64,000 nucleotides of DNA from Bactericera cockerelli (GCA_024516035.1 CM044964.1:998410-1062409), one strand, 5' to 3'; counted from the stretch's first letter, positions 52,965 to 63,314 are shown. The notes: generated by a model from the sequence alone, not told the origin. Translations and numbers: made by a program.

Positions 52965-53100
52965 GGCACGTACTGAAGTCAAACAAAGTCCAACGAAGAT
53001 TAGCATTTATTGGGTGGCCAAGTGATCACTCAAATTGAAACACTCGTAATGCTGGCGATTCCCGTCCCGATTCCGACTGGGTGAGGTTAGTATTAGGTTC
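52965..53100 (+). repeat. SINE family B, diverged, intronic
   Basis: TCGATGGCACGTACTGAAGT head, AACACTCGTAATGCTGGCGA and GATTCCGACTGGGTGAGGTT body. Confidence 0.6.
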
Positions 53101-53375
53101 CTCATTTTTGAATTTCTAGTGGATTTGTAAATTTCTAGTGGATTTGTGAATTTCTAGTGGATTTGTGGATTTCTAGTGAATTTGTGAATTTGTAGTGGAT
53201 TTGTGAATTTCTAGTGGATTTGTGAATTTCTAGTGGATTTGTGAATTTGTAAATTTCTAGTGAATTTGTGAATTTCTAGTGAATTTGTGAATTTCTAGTG
53301 AATTTGTGAATTTCTAGTGAATTTGTGAATTTCTAGTGAATTTGTGAATTTCTAGTGAATTTGTGAGTTTTTTGT
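53101..53375 (+). repeat. 18-bp minisatellite, intronic
   Basis: About 15 units of AATTTCTAGTGAATTTGTG and close variants. It starts at the point where the SINE body reads GAGTTTCTAGTG-like sequence, so it may have grown out of the SINE. Confidence 0.93.
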
Positions 53376-53468
53376 GAATGGATACACCCCCGTCTTGAAT
53401 AACGTGGTTGTTAAAGACACTTCAAACAAAAAAGAGCGAGATTTCGCAAATAATAAAACAATACTGAC

Positions 53469-53556
53469 CTCCTTGGCGGTTGAATCTGATTTCAACACGA
53501 CCCTCATTCCTGTCTCTTCCTCCTGTGAGTCGGATCTCAGAGTGCCCAAAATGCGC
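53469..53556 (-). CDS. lysyl oxidase-like, SRCR start exon (88 bp)
   Basis: In the frame set by its neighbours this encodes AHFGHSEIRLTGGRDRNEGR then VEIRFNRQG, the opening strand of an SRCR domain (IRLxGG...EGRVEI). Acceptor TTTCAG before 53556 and donor GGAG/GTCAGT at 53469. Phase 0 at the start and phase 1 at the end fit exons 54601 and 52825 exactly. Confidence 0.9.
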
Positions 53557-53589
53557 CTGAAAAATGACACATCAATTACGTAGGTATTA

Positions 53590-53710
53590 TTATTATTTTA
53601 CACTTTATTAATAAGGACATATATTATGTACATATATATAATAATTATAATACAGATAATTACAAATTAATATACAATATGAGAAGATGTAATAAGAGAA
53701 ATAAAATAAA
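53590..53710 (-). repeat. LINE tail fragment, intronic
   Basis: Minus-strand AT-rich terminus with TATGTCCTTATTAATAAAGT at the left, like the fragment at 9215. Confidence 0.5.
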
Positions 53711-53974
53711 AATACAACGTATACAGACAGTGTGGTTCTGTGAACTGTAAACCTTACACAGGTTCAACTATCGCATTATAAATGTTCAATCAAGCATACG
53801 GACATCGAATCCTTTCATTCAATACTCTAATCGAGAGTTATCGCGGAACAGACAGACAAACAAACACAAACAAGACAGAGAATCATTAGGTGATTCCTTG
53901 GGTAATATTAGCAGGTCGCTTCGCTCCCTCATTGTGTTCGGTTCATTACCTAATATTACACAAGGAAACACCTA

Positions 53975-54178
53975 TGACTGTCATAGTAGCTTAGTGGTAA
54001 AGGCGGCACTGTGTGAATCCAAAGATTCGCGGGTTCGAAACCCAGCCGGGACAAGACAAGTTATTCTCCCATTTGGGATTTTCACCACATAATTATACGT
54101 ACGTGTTGGGCTTACTGCTGGAATAATGGGAATTAATAGTTCTAATTGGGCAGTATAAATAAGGCGATATTATTATTA
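53975..54178 (+). repeat. SINE family D, near full length
   Basis: ATAGTAGCTTAGTGGTAAAG head, B box GGGTTCGAAACCC, AGCCGGGACAAGACAAG, ATTTGGGATTTTCACCACAT, GTGTTGGGCTTACTGCTGGA, GGGCAGTATAAATAAGGCGA and a (TTA)n tail. Confidence 0.85.
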
Positions 54179-54184
54179 TTATTA

Positions 54185-54500
54185 TTATTTTAAAGATGAG
54201 TGTTTCACAGCCGTTTTTATTTCGTAGCCATGAAACAGGAGCTATATACTGTAGACGCTTGTGGTCTGTGTTGTAGCCTGCCCATCCCGTAGTATGCCTC
54301 CCCTCTGATGGGCGAGAAGTGACACAATACCTCCCAATTAGGTGCTGGGTCAACACGAGCGCACCGGAAGGTATCACTTACAAACAACTGCATGTAACCA
54401 TATTAATAATAGGACATTTTTGTCGGCACAGGGGATCGAACCTGGGACCTTCCGCGTGGCAAGCGAGTGCTTAACCAAAGAGTTAATTGCGCGCTCTTTT
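54185..54500 (-). repeat. SINE family F, near full length
   Basis: Minus strand: TTAACTCTTTGGTTAAGCAC head, B box AGGTTCGATCCCC, GATACCTTCCGGTGCGCTCG, GACCCAGCACCTAATTGGGA, CACTTCTCGCCCATCAGAGG, TACAACACAGACCACAAGCG and CTGTTTCATGGCTACGAAAT. It sits tail to tail with the family D copy through shared (TTA)n. Confidence 0.85.
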
Positions 54501-54600
54501 ATTATTATTATTATTATTATCATTATGACTAATATATCTACTGTGGAAAAGTTTTCCTCTCAAAAGAGCAGACACAGCAAAAAGCTCCGCCCCCTCTCAC

Positions 54601-54815
54601 CCCAATCTTCACCCTCCGTGGCTTGACCTTCACCCGAGACTCGCCCACACGAGGCTGGTGCTTCTGTCCCGGGGTCTTCTGTCCCGGGGTCGGACTGCAG
54701 ATGACGCCCGCCGCCTCACTGGGGTCGCAATCGCTTTGACCCCAGCCGTCGAAACGACACTCAGATAAGGATGTCTCGTAACCGCTGCACCAAACGTTGT
54801 CCATCCAGATCTTCT
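54601..54815 (-). CDS. lysyl oxidase-like, penultimate SRCR C-terminal half and linker
   Basis: Encodes IWMDNVWCSGYETSLSECRF, DGWGQSDCDPSEAAGVIC, typical of the second half of an SRCR domain (LDNVxCxGxExSLxxC...EDAGVxC), then a Pro/Lys/Arg-rich linker to IG. Acceptor TTACAG before 54815 (a second AG two bases on is possible) and donor TGGG/GTGAGA at 54601 in phase 0. The N-terminal half of this SRCR and any signal peptide must lie in exons at higher coordinates that I could not find. Confidence 0.88.
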
Positions 54816-54849
54816 CTGTAATAAAGAGATCATTTTTATTTATTTTTAC

Positions 54850-55600
54850 ACAATTTACGTTCAAACACTAAATTAATAAAATGAACAGAGAACAAAAAAC
54901 ACACAGAAACGAACACAATACTTCCGATTTCTATGCATTAGGAATTTATCGGAAGTAAAAAAAAAAATCACTGGGGTCGCAGTCATTCAACCTTTTTTTA
55001 ATCAAATTATAATTTTCCTACTTTTTTTATTTTGGTTCCATTTTTTTCAATTAATATTCCACTATAATCTATGTACTAAAATTTGATTTTACTCTTGTTT
55101 CTGATTTCTAGTTTTTTAACCCATCCAGTATACACACGGTTTCGCTTGCATGCCGATTCGTTTCTAATAGAAATTCAATTTCAAAACCGCTCGTATGAAA
55201 TTATTTAAAACTCGTCCACACATTGAAGCGTGCCTAACAATTCGTTATGATCTAATCGAGTAATTATGAAAGCCTGTGTATAAATGATTGGATTATGCGA
55301 TAGGTGCCTTAATCATTCTTTAATGAATAATTAGTAACCAGGATGATTATATTGCTTTTCGACTGTAGGAGAATAAGATTGGAAAATTATAATTTTATCA
55401 TGTAAATTGTACATTCATGTAAAACGAACTCTGATACTCGTTAAGAAAAGAACCGGTACACCCGGTATTATTATTAGATATTATTATTAATTTTTCGATC
55501 ATACTGGTAGTGTGAAACTTTAGCTTGATTCTTCTAATCTCACCAAAGAGCGGTTGAAAGTCTGTCTCATTGGTATTACCCTGTAGGTTTTACTGTTGCC
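54850..55600. other. intron or intergenic, unassigned
   Basis: AT-rich. A small palindromic segment at 54925-54962 (TTCCGATTTCTATGCATTAG then GAATTTATCGGAAG) matches those at 26505 and 39905. No exon of the lysyl oxidase-like gene recognised. Confidence 0.4.
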
Positions 55601-55619
55601 TTCAACTGCATGGTCATAT

Positions 55620-56105
55620 TGGTTATATATCACGACGGAGGTTTAACCCTCCATTCAATGAAAACTCAAAAACAAGCTCACCCAGCCTCAACTTAACCTC
55701 ACCTAGCCTAAGTGTGCCGGGAATAGCCAGCATCACAAGGGTTCGAATGTGAATGGTAAACCATCCAAGTCCTAACCTCGCTAGACTTTGCTTAACTGCA
55801 GTGATGATACGAGAAGTAGTATCAACTACATACGTGCCATCTGCCAGCGTCAATCAACGACACGTTGAATACAACAGTTATCATTCTGTCACTGAAGTTA
55901 AGCAACGTCCAGCGAGGCTACGACTTGGAAGGGTGACCATTCAAATTACAACCCTCGTGATGCTGGCAGTTGCTGAGTCAGGCTGGGTGAGGTTAATTTG
56001 AGTAGCTGGTTTAGGAGTTTCCAACAAAAGGAGGGTAATATACCTTTGTCGTGGTATGGCCATGCAATTGAAAGCAAAGTTAAATCCAAAACTAAATAAA
56101 TAAAT
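55620..56105. repeat. head-to-head pair of 5S-headed SINEs (family B)
   Basis: 55620-55835 is a minus copy (body ACCTCACCTAGCCTAAGTGT; head at its right end). 55845-56105 is a plus copy (ATCAACGACACGTTGAATAC head; CACTGAAGTTAAGCAACGTC, TCAGGCTGGGTGAGGTTAAT body). The two 5S-like heads abut, forming a diverged inverted repeat. Confidence 0.8.
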
Positions 56106-56139
56106 AATAAAACGTGCCACTGACGTTGGTAATAATCAT

Positions 56140-56200
56140 ATAGAATAGAAGAGAACAGAACAGAACAGAATAGAATAGAATAGAATAGAATAGACCTTGT
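56140..56200 (+). repeat. (GAATA/GAACA)n microsatellite
   Basis: About ten AGAAC or AGAAT units followed by a SINE D-like TTATACTGCCGA end. Confidence 0.85.
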
Positions 56201-56304
56201 TTATACTGCCGAGATAAGACTGTAAAGTACCTTTACTCCAGCAGTTAAACACTAAACAGGTCTTGTACCTATATTTTATAGGATAAATATAACGATAGGT
56301 ATTT

Positions 56305-56900
56305 ATTATTATACAACACTTTATTAGATATAAATGGACATTATGTAATATACAGATAATTATTTTAACAATGAAAAAAATATCCGAGCCAGCGTCGATG
56401 GCATGTTGAATACACCGGTTCCCTTCAGAACACCGAAGTTAAGCGACATCCAGCGAGGTTCAAATTCTAATTCTCGTGACGCTGGCTTTTCCCGGCCCCA
56501 CTCAGGCTGGGTGAGGTCAATGTGAGTAGCAGGTTTGTGAGTTTCCTGCGAATGGAGGGTAAAACCCCCGTCGTGATATGACCATGGCAGTTGAAAGCGA
56601 CGTTAAACACCAATTTAAAAAAAAAAAAAAAAAAATATCCATACCTACTTATAAAAGAGAGTTTCACTCACTGATTCATCACTGTTTCTCCGAGCTGGTA
56701 AGTCCTAGGAAGCTGAAATTTGGTAGATAGCTTTGTCTTATAGTGTAGATGTGCAATAAGACGGGATTCCCCCCCCCCCCCCCCCATTGGCTAAAAAGTA
56801 TTTTTTGCTTCAGGGCCATGCCTCGGCCCGCTAGTGTACAATAAAAATGAAAAAGAATAGAAAAATATATAAGGTAGGTATTAATAACCTGTATGCAGTG
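56305..56900 (-). repeat. LINE 3-prime end (L1x) interrupted twice
   Basis: The minus-oriented LINE tail starts at 56305 (TACAACACTTTATTAGATAT), is broken by a 5S SINE at 56388-56617 and by a second insert at about 56640-56836, then resumes with GTACAATAAAAATGAAAAAG. The second insert has GCTGAAATTTGGTAGATAGC, a C17 run (56769-56785) and GGGCCATGCCTCGGCCCGCT. Confidence 0.65.
56388..56617 (+). mobile_element. 5S rRNA-derived SINE (family B) with internal deletion
   Basis: Almost identical by eye to 4376-4628 but lacks about 23 bp of the head (GACTTGGATGGGTGACCATT region), part of the 5S promoter. Flanked by the direct repeat AAAAAAATATCC. The near identity outside the gap implies recent activity. 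Confidence 0.87.
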
Positions 56901-57477
56901 ATCATGAGAGTAAAAGCACACAAACATGATAGACTGCTTGCCGCTACAATGCTGTTACGAAGATTACCTATCTTGACTAGATTGTTTAACATAATACCTG
57001 GCGGCTTTGAACTACTGGGACTTTTCACTTTCTAAATGATGGTTTCTTGTTTTTTTTTATTCTTGTAAGCACTTTAACCTTGCAAATTTACAGATCGTTC
57101 TTTAACCTTGCCAATTTACAGATTGACTCTTTAATTTTTGATAATTTGGTCACCAATAAATTACCTAATTAATTTTCTCACAACAAAAATAAAAAAACGA
57201 AAATAGAATAATTTGTGAGATTTGCTTGATGGATAACAATTCTATAAGATTTATTGGATGGATAAATGATGAATACCGTGACATTTATCGAATGGATAAA
57301 TCGTGTAAAAAAAATCGAATGGATAAATCCTATAATATTTATTGAATCGATAATACCTAATAATGAGACACTTTTTCTACTGCTAAAGAAATCTGGATTC
57401 CAACAGGTATTTGGTGGCATTATTAGGTAGCTAGATTTTGTGGTCGGATAAACTCAGATTCAAATTATCAAATTATT
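56901..57477. other. unassigned sequence with short GGATAAAT repeats
   Basis: Four spaced GAATGGATAAAT-like motifs (57235-57350). Otherwise nothing recognised. Confidence 0.4.
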
Positions 57478-57537
57478 GAACAAAAATTCATGCATCGGGC
57501 GGGATTCGAACCAACGGATCCCTACGGAACCTGGCCC
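57478..57537 (-). repeat. SINE family C head fragment
   Basis: TTCATGCATCGGGCGGGATT, CGAACCAACGGATCCCTACG as in full copies; the rest is missing. Confidence 0.6.
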
Positions 57538-57811
57538 ATGTTCCAGAAAGTACTCTCACTCTCATAATCCCTATACGTCCTTCTCAACTGTGACACAACG
57601 CACTCTGATTGGTTAATTTGAACGAAAGAACAAATCTGATTATATAATCAGAGTGCGTTGTGTGATGGTTGAAAGGGAGATTTGAGGATTATGAGATTGA
57701 GAGGTCCGTCTGGAATGAGGGCCCTCTTTATAAACGGTGTCGTTATAATCACAAGACTTTTTTCGAAATGAATATACAAATTCTACATATATCAGAAGTG
57801 AATACTAAGAG

Positions 57812-57885
57812 TGGGTTTTCCCTATCTTACACAGTATTACGCAATCCGTGACTTAGCGCGACAGAGGTATTACAAAAACGTCTAC
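57812..57885 (+). repeat. dispersed ~65-bp conserved segment, copy 3
   Basis: CCCTATCTTACACAGTATTA, CGCAATCCGTGACTTAGCGC and GACAGAGGTATTACAAAAAC, matching 12229 and 22373 (-). Confidence 0.55.
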
Positions 57886-58254
57886 CCTAACACTGTAACC
57901 ACTCACAAATGAACAGAGATCAAGCTCTACACCTTGATGATTACCTGAGCCACCCACACCAGTTCAATTTCTCCTTACCAGAACTTCAGCCACGGAAAAG
58001 TGATTCACTTTTCAGCCGGAACCGCACGAGCTACGTCCTTGAAAGTTGGCAGGTACTAGGACCCGCCCTCTAGGATTGATAATAAAAAGAAAACTATTTT
58101 TATTACAAGATAACTAGATAATGGATGATATACGGGGTGGAACTAAGGTAATAGTTTTTTTAATGTGCCGCATCTAGGATCGATGAAGATTAATTTCAGT
58201 GATCGTGGATTTGGCGAAAGCTGACGAATTCAACGGGAAAATATCGAAAGCTGC
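57886..58254. other. unassigned sequence
   Basis: No supported feature on either strand. Confidence 0.3.
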
Positions 58255-58450
58255 TTTGTTGTTATTTACTTGGCTTTCAACCACACATGTCATATCAAAT
58301 TTGCACACCTTCTGTGCAAACACCCCACATTCATTCAAATTAGCCTCACCCGACCTGCGCAGGGCCGGTTATAGCCAGCATGGATTCGAAACCAGAAATG
58401 TCACCAATCCATGTTCTCACCACTTTGGGGGAGTGGTTATGTCAATGTAC
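58255..58450 (-). repeat. SINE family B remnant
   Basis: Minus strand has TTGGTGACATTTCTGGTTTC, CATGCTGGCTATAACCGGCC, and CAGGTCGGGTGAGGCTAATT. Diverged; it abuts SINE D-like tail sequence at 58585-58660. Confidence 0.5.
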
Positions 58451-58687
58451 AATCTCTGCTGGCTGGATCCGGGATGTTAATGATACCGCTAGCCACATTA
58501 ACCTTATATAGCCGGGGTTGGGCCGACATAGGAGAGGCGGGGCCAACAGCCACCATGTGGGTTTGGTTGGTATTATGGTGATTAAAAAATTATTGAATGC
58601 TGGAATAATGGCTGGAATAATACTGGACTAATCCGGCAGTATAATGTCACCAATAAATGAGACCTTGTTTAGACTATGAGAGTTAAT

Positions 58688-58840
58688 AATAATACTCTTT
58701 AGTGGAAGGTAATACCAGGGGCGGGTAGTGCTCAAAGCTTTTTCTACCACCTAACCCTCAGAGTCTTATTATTATGTGGTCACAAACTCAAATGAATAAG
58801 AAAAAATTCATGCACTGAGTGGAATTCGAACCAACCACTT
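58688..58840 (-). repeat. SINE family C, head truncated
   Basis: AATACTCTTTAGTGGAAGGT tail, TTATTATGTGGTCACAAACT body, B box region AATTCGAACCAACC. The remaining head is lost. Confidence 0.72.
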
Positions 58841-59694
58841 GAAAATCAAGGCACAATATGACTAGGTCCTCTCACTTTATGATCTATCTGGAGAAAAGTC
58901 TTTTTAGGTCTTAAATGGACCCACGCCACGTCCAAAAGTACAGACAAGGAAAAATAAATGCGTAGGTACATCTTCTACAAATCTACACCCTGTTTGTATA
59001 TAAAATTAATGATCACCTATCTGCTTAATTAATTAATTACCTAAGATAAGTTTCATTACAACTAGCTGCTTGCTCACACCTAGAACTGGTTAATTTAATT
59101 GAGAAATTTCATGAGTGAATTTCTCTAAATCAGTGCAATTTTTTCATTATTGAAAATTTGAATTTTTAATTTCATAACAGTTTGAACAGTCGAAGAAGAA
59201 AATTGTTTTAGATTTAACAAATATTTCGTAAAAAATAAACATTTTGTTTACAATAGTAATTAATGTTTTGGTTTCATATCAACTTAACAATAAAACCAAG
59301 TATCAATATAATTTATCTAAGATACCTACCATTATTTTTTATGGGATAATAAAAAAATATTAAAGAGAAGAAAAAAAAATCATTTAAACCATTTAATTTC
59401 CCTGTGTTTTAAACTTTAAAATTTCCACAAAATAAATTTTATCACCATGAGAGTGAGTGTTGTTTAATTATTATAAAATAAAAATAAAAAAAAATAGAAA
59501 GAAAAGAAACACCTAAACACAATATTATTTGTTAAAACTAAAAAAAAATAATAAGAAATTCATTAAATTGGAAACATCTAATAAAAATTAACTTTGTAAC
59601 TGAATAAGAATTAAAATATTTAACAAAACATCATTAAAAACTAACTTATACTTTGATCATAAAAAAATTCGTTTGCAATAATTTTTTAATCACC
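58841..59694. promoter_or_regulatory. AT-rich upstream region of the Osiris-like gene
   Basis: About 850 bp of A/T-rich DNA without repeats of the families above. It should hold the promoter and 5-prime UTR, but I saw no distinct TATA or initiator. Confidence 0.3.
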
Positions 59695-59920
59695 ATGAAC
59701 CTGAAACTGGCGTTTGTCCTTCTTCTCGTCCTGGCCATTTCACTCAACCCTTCTTCTGGATCGAAGACCTTTGAGAACAGAGCTTTGCGGACTGAAGGAT
59801 CCTCTTCAAAGGGATATATCTCCGAGGGAGTTGTCTCTGGACTGGCCACGTTAGGGGAGACACTATACAAAGCTCTGACTGATGGACAGAGATCAAAAAC
59901 GATAGCTCGGACTGTTGAAG
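59695..59920 (+). CDS. Osiris-like (DUF1676-like) protein, exon 1 with signal peptide
   Basis: Start chosen at ATG 59695 because the signal peptide begins there (MNLKLAFVLLLVLAISLNPS then SGS). An in-frame ATG at 59653 would add a polar leader. The mature N-terminus has GYISEGVVSGLATLGETLYK and ALTDGQRSKTIART. Donor GAAG/GTAAGT at 59920, phase 1. With the next three exons this makes a 243-residue protein. The layout (signal peptide, short soluble part, one long hydrophobic segment, His/Tyr/Pro-rich tail) resembles insect Osiris proteins, which are linked to cuticle and endomembrane trafficking. The family call is tentative. Confidence 0.75.
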
Positions 59921-59932
59921 GTAAGTCCGGTT

Positions 59933-60010
59933 GGGTGGAAGAGATTGCCGTAGGCGAAAACCCCGCCCTTTAGTTATTAGGACATATGTTTCTCTCTATT
60001 GTTCTATTCT
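59933..60010 (+). repeat. LINE 3-prime fragment 12 bp after a splice donor
   Basis: TTGGGTGGAAGAGATTGCCG and CCCCGCCCTTTAGTTATTAG match the L1x terminus. It begins 12 bp inside intron 1, directly behind the GTAAGT of the exon. Confidence 0.65.
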
Positions 60011-60284
60011 TTTTCATTTTCATAGTATATATTGTTTCTGGCTTACCTTCAACTTAATCCTGTTTCATAATTTGGACCTAAGATTATGAAATCAAATCAA
60101 AGTTTTATTTAATGTTCATCAATTTACATAAATTGTTAACAAGTCAAAATACATTAATTTTAGTATGAAAAAAAGAAACAAAGAAGGTAGAACCTACCTG
60201 AAATAAATATTAATTATTAAAGGTCCCAAAAAATTTAAATTAAACAAGAAGAGAAGGGAAATCGATTACAACATAGATAAAGGA
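60011..60284. other. intron 1, unassigned
   Basis: AT-rich; a TTATTTAATGTTCATCAATT stretch is all I can note. Confidence 0.3.
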
Positions 60285-60767
60285 AAGCCGACCTTGAAGT
60301 TGGACTTTCCACACATCTTGTCTTGTCCAGTCATTCATTCATAGGTTGCATCTTCCACACATCTTGTCTTGTCCAGTCATTCATTCATAGGTTGCATCTT
60401 CCACACATCTTGTCTTGTCCAGTCATTCATTCCTAGGTTGCATCTTCCACACATCTTGTCTTGTCCAGTCATTCATTCATAGGTTGCATCTTCCACACAT
60501 CTTGTCTTGTCCAGTCATTCATTCATAGGTTGCATCTTCCACACATCTTGTCTTGTCCAGTCATTCATTCATAGGTTGCATCTTCCACACATCTTGTCTT
60601 GTCCAGTCATTCATTCATAGGTTGCATCTTCCACACATCTTGTCTTGTCCAGTCATTCATTCATAGGTTGCATCTTCCACACATCTTGTCTTGTCCAGTC
60701 ATTCATTCATAGGTTGCATCTTCCACACATCTTGTCTTGTCCAGTCATTCATTCATAGGTTGCATCT
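60285..60767 (+). repeat. 46-bp minisatellite, intron 1
   Basis: About ten nearly identical units with CTTCCACACATCTTGTCTTG, TCCAGTCATTCATTCATAGG and TTGCAT. Only one unit differs (CCTAGG for CATAGG). Confidence 0.95.
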
Positions 60768-61255
60768 TCGTAGCCGCAGGTAGCATTAGTCAATATTCAA
60801 TATAGCATTATTGTATTTGTAAATATTTTATTTGGAAAAAAAAAATATATATTATAGATATATTTTTTTTTACATTTATATATAATTATAAATAGTGAAC
60901 AACTGTAAAAAAAACTAGGTATATTATTAGAAGTATACATATAGCATTTTTCCATTCTTCTCTCTGCTCCGCCAATCTCTTGCATTCTCCTGTTCTTATG
61001 TTCGCCCTCTCCTTGATATCATCAGACCATTTCCTACTCTGCCGTCCTCTGTCACGCTTGCAAGCATTTTTTCCTTCTAAGATGTTCAACAACGACTCAC
61101 CACTTGAACCTCTCAGAATAAGAGCTGCAAAAGCCATCTATCTTTTTATAATTCTAGGGAGTAACTCTTTCCAATTCTTCTCAATTTCCACTTTGTCAAT
61201 CCACTTGACCCTAAGAATTCTCCTGTAACACCCGTTTTCAAAAGTTGCTATTTCC
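60768..61255. other. intron 1, unassigned
   Basis: On the minus strand, a frame at about 60960-61137 reads KNACKRDRGRQSRKWSDDIK, which resembles the end of an RTE/endonuclease-type LINE protein (RxRGRQxxxWxDDI). Too short to be more than a remnant. Confidence 0.45.
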
Positions 61256-61430
61256 TAACTGATGTAATTATCGATAGAGAGGTTAGTTGATGGCATGGAT
61301 ATTCAGAACTATTACCTGCTGATGAGAGCAAATAAGCTCGAAACAGCTCTCCAGGTATGTTCTGATATTCATGTACATCCAATACAACTTCTCACTTTTC
61401 ATTTTATACTGACTATACTGACTGAATTGT
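61256..61430 (+). repeat. hammerhead-bearing dispersed repeat, intron 1
   Basis: AGAGAGGTTAGTTGATGGCA, the ribozyme, then GTTCTGATATTCATGTACAT and TACAACTTCTCACTTTTCAT, TTTATACTGAC. Same order as at 51250-51440 on the other strand. Confidence 0.82.
61313..61357 (+). ncRNA. hammerhead ribozyme (type I, minimal), stem III weakened
   Basis: Stem I TACCTG; core CTGATGA; stem II GAGC, loop AAATAA, GCTC; core GAAA; stem III CAGCTC (one pair lost compared with CAGCTG at 51351); TC cleavage site at 61350-61351; stem I closes with CAGGTA. The catalytic core is complete. It lies in intron 1, in the sense direction, 94 bp before the exon 2 acceptor. Confidence 0.8.
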
Positions 61431-61450
61431 CGATTTATTCTTGTCCACAG

Positions 61451-61658
61451 CTCGTAAAAGCAAGCTTCACCCACTTCAAATCATCGTGCCGTTTGCGAAA
61501 GGGTTCATCATGGCCGGCCTAACGGCCGCGGTGGCTGTGATCATCAAGCTCTTCATCGTTCAGTCGTTCTTCGCCTCCAAACTGGCCCTCATCCTGGGCT
61601 CCTACTTTCTGCTGGAGAAGATGGCGAGGAATACTGCGGCCGAACATTCGACCGTGAG
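61451..61658 (+). CDS. Osiris-like protein, exon 2 (membrane segment)
   Basis: Acceptor TCCACAG, exon starts CT to complete Ala. Encodes ARKSKLHPLQIIVPFAKGFI, MAGLTAAVAVIIKLFIVQSF and FASKLALILGSYFLLEKMAR. This is a long hydrophobic stretch with interspersed Lys, like the Osiris/DUF1676 membrane region. Donor GTGAG/GTAGGT at 61658, phase 2. Markedly GC-rich compared with its introns. Confidence 0.8.
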
Positions 61659-62164
61659 GTAGGTCAAATCATTTAGAAGGAAATCCAATAAGTCGATAGG
61701 TGTATATAAAATCCAATTATTGAGAAAAAACGAATAGATATCGTCCAGCTAGAATAAAACCAACGGATCCCTACGCTACCTGGATTTCCAGACTAGCATT
61801 TTAACCCGTGAGTGGTGCGAAAAAAAAGTTAAAAGAGTGGTGTGGTGTTGAGAAAAAATCTACCATAAGTATTTATTTTCTCGTTCTAAGGGCGATTTTT
61901 CGTAAAATATTTTCTTATAACTTAAAAAAATGGGCTGTATAAGTATTTTAAAAAGCACTTACCTTCGGTTGGTCACATTTTGTCATCATTTTCCGCTGCA
62001 GGGTGGGTGCATTGGTGGCAACGGAATATCCGCTCGAATGTACCAGTACCTGTATCAGTTCCCCACACACTGTGGGGAACATAGAATTCGAATATTCCTA
62101 AGAACCTTTCAACTCTGACAATTTCCGGACACTAATACCTCTACTCTTATTATCATTATTACAG
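61659..62164. other. intron 2
   Basis: A family C SINE head remnant lies at about 61753-61810 (CCAACGGATCCCTACGCTAC). Nothing else recognised. Confidence 0.45.
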
Positions 62165-62265
62165 AAAGATCATCTACCACCACCAAAAGCCGCAATATAT
62201 GTTTCCACCAGTCCGTGAGTCCATATCTATCCCCGAGCCGACCTACACAGTGTCACATTCTACAG
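62165..62265 (+). CDS. Osiris-like protein, exon 3
   Basis: Acceptor TTACAG. Encodes KIIYHHQKPQYMFPPVRESI then SIPEPTYTVSHSTG, a His/Tyr/Pro-rich segment after the membrane region. Donor ACAG/GTAAGT at 62265, phase 1. Phases on both sides agree. Confidence 0.8.
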
Positions 62266-62271
62266 GTAAGT

Positions 62272-62340
62272 AGCTCAGTGGTAAGGTACTCGTTTCACAT
62301 GCAGAAGGACCCGGGTTCGAATCCCCAGTGTCGCAATCTA
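62272..62340 (+). repeat. tRNA-like sequence (SINE head), intron 3
   Basis: TAGCTCAGTGGTAAGGTACT and B box GGGTTCGAATCCCC look like a tRNA, but the two ends do not form an acceptor stem. It begins only a few bases after the donor of exon 3. Confidence 0.5.
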
Positions 62341-62414
62341 CACCTAATGCTTTATTATTGTAGGTAGGATGCTTTATTATTGTAGGTAGGATATTATTGT
62401 AGGTGCTCGTGTTT

Positions 62415-62705
62415 TTTTAGATAAAGATGAGTGTTTCACAGCCTTTTTTTAATTTGTAGCCATGAAACAGGAGCTACTGTAGACGCTTGTGGTCTGTGTT
62501 GTAGCCTGCCCATCCCGTAGTATGCCTCCCCTCGGATGGGCGAGAAGTGACACAATACTTCCCATTTAGGTGCTGGGTCAACACGAGCGCACCGGAAGGT
62601 ATCCCTTAGTTAGAACAATTTCGACAATTTTTTGTCGAAACGGGGTTTCGAATCCGTGACCGTCCGCATGGCAAGCGAGAGCTTATCCACTGGGCCAATG
62701 GCGCG
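62415..62705 (-). repeat. SINE family F, near full length, intron 3
   Basis: Same block order as at 54185: head TTGGCCCAGTGGATAAGCTC, B box GGATTCGAAACCCC, GATACCTTCCGGTGCGCTCG, CACTTCTCGCCCATCCGAGG, CTGTTTCATGGCTACAAATT. A further plus-oriented partial copy follows at about 62715-62865. Confidence 0.83.
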
Positions 62706-63104
62706 TGTTGACTCTGCTTAGCTCTGTGTTGATCCAGCACCTAAATGATAAGTGGGCGCCCATGAGAGGGATGGACAAGCTACAACACAGACCATGGGCA
62801 AGCTACCACACAGACCACAATCGTGTTGAGGTTGAGGAGATGCTGTTTCACGGCTATGGAATTTAAAAAAAAATGTGAAACTCTTATTAAAAAAGGGAAT
62901 TATAGTAAATTTACTTGAATAATTTTAAAATAGTTGTTGTTTAATGGACAGTAAATAAAAATGCCTGTGAAATACTCATTTAGGTTTATCTTTTTAATCA
63001 ATTTCTATTTTTTTTTTTTTTTTTTTGACGATTAGGCACTTTAACCAATATTATATGGTCAAATTACTAACACGAGTAGTTTTAAGTTTTAAAAAGTTAT
63101 CATA

Positions 63105-63240
63105 TTTGTGTAAATCACTGTCTTGATGTCACAACTACTCAAAATCGCTTTACTAAATCCACGCTGAAACCGGGACTTGAACCACCGACCTTCAGGTTAC
63201 AAATTCGCCACTTTATCAATCAAGCTACTGAGGTCGGTTT
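63105..63240 (-). repeat. SINE family E, intron 3
   Basis: Minus strand CAGTAGCTTGATTGATAAAG head, B box GGTTCAAGTCCC, AGTTGTGACATCAAGACAGT tail. Confidence 0.77.
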
Positions 63241-63314
63241 ATTAACACGAGTAAGAGAGTTAACACAAAGCATCTTAACTTCATGTTGAATATTTCTCTA
63301 CTAATTTCTTCCAG

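Noticed and set aside
62272..62340. Possible functional tRNA gene
   Set aside because: A and B boxes are present but the acceptor stem does not pair; the same holds for all tRNA-like segments inspected here. They are SINE heads.
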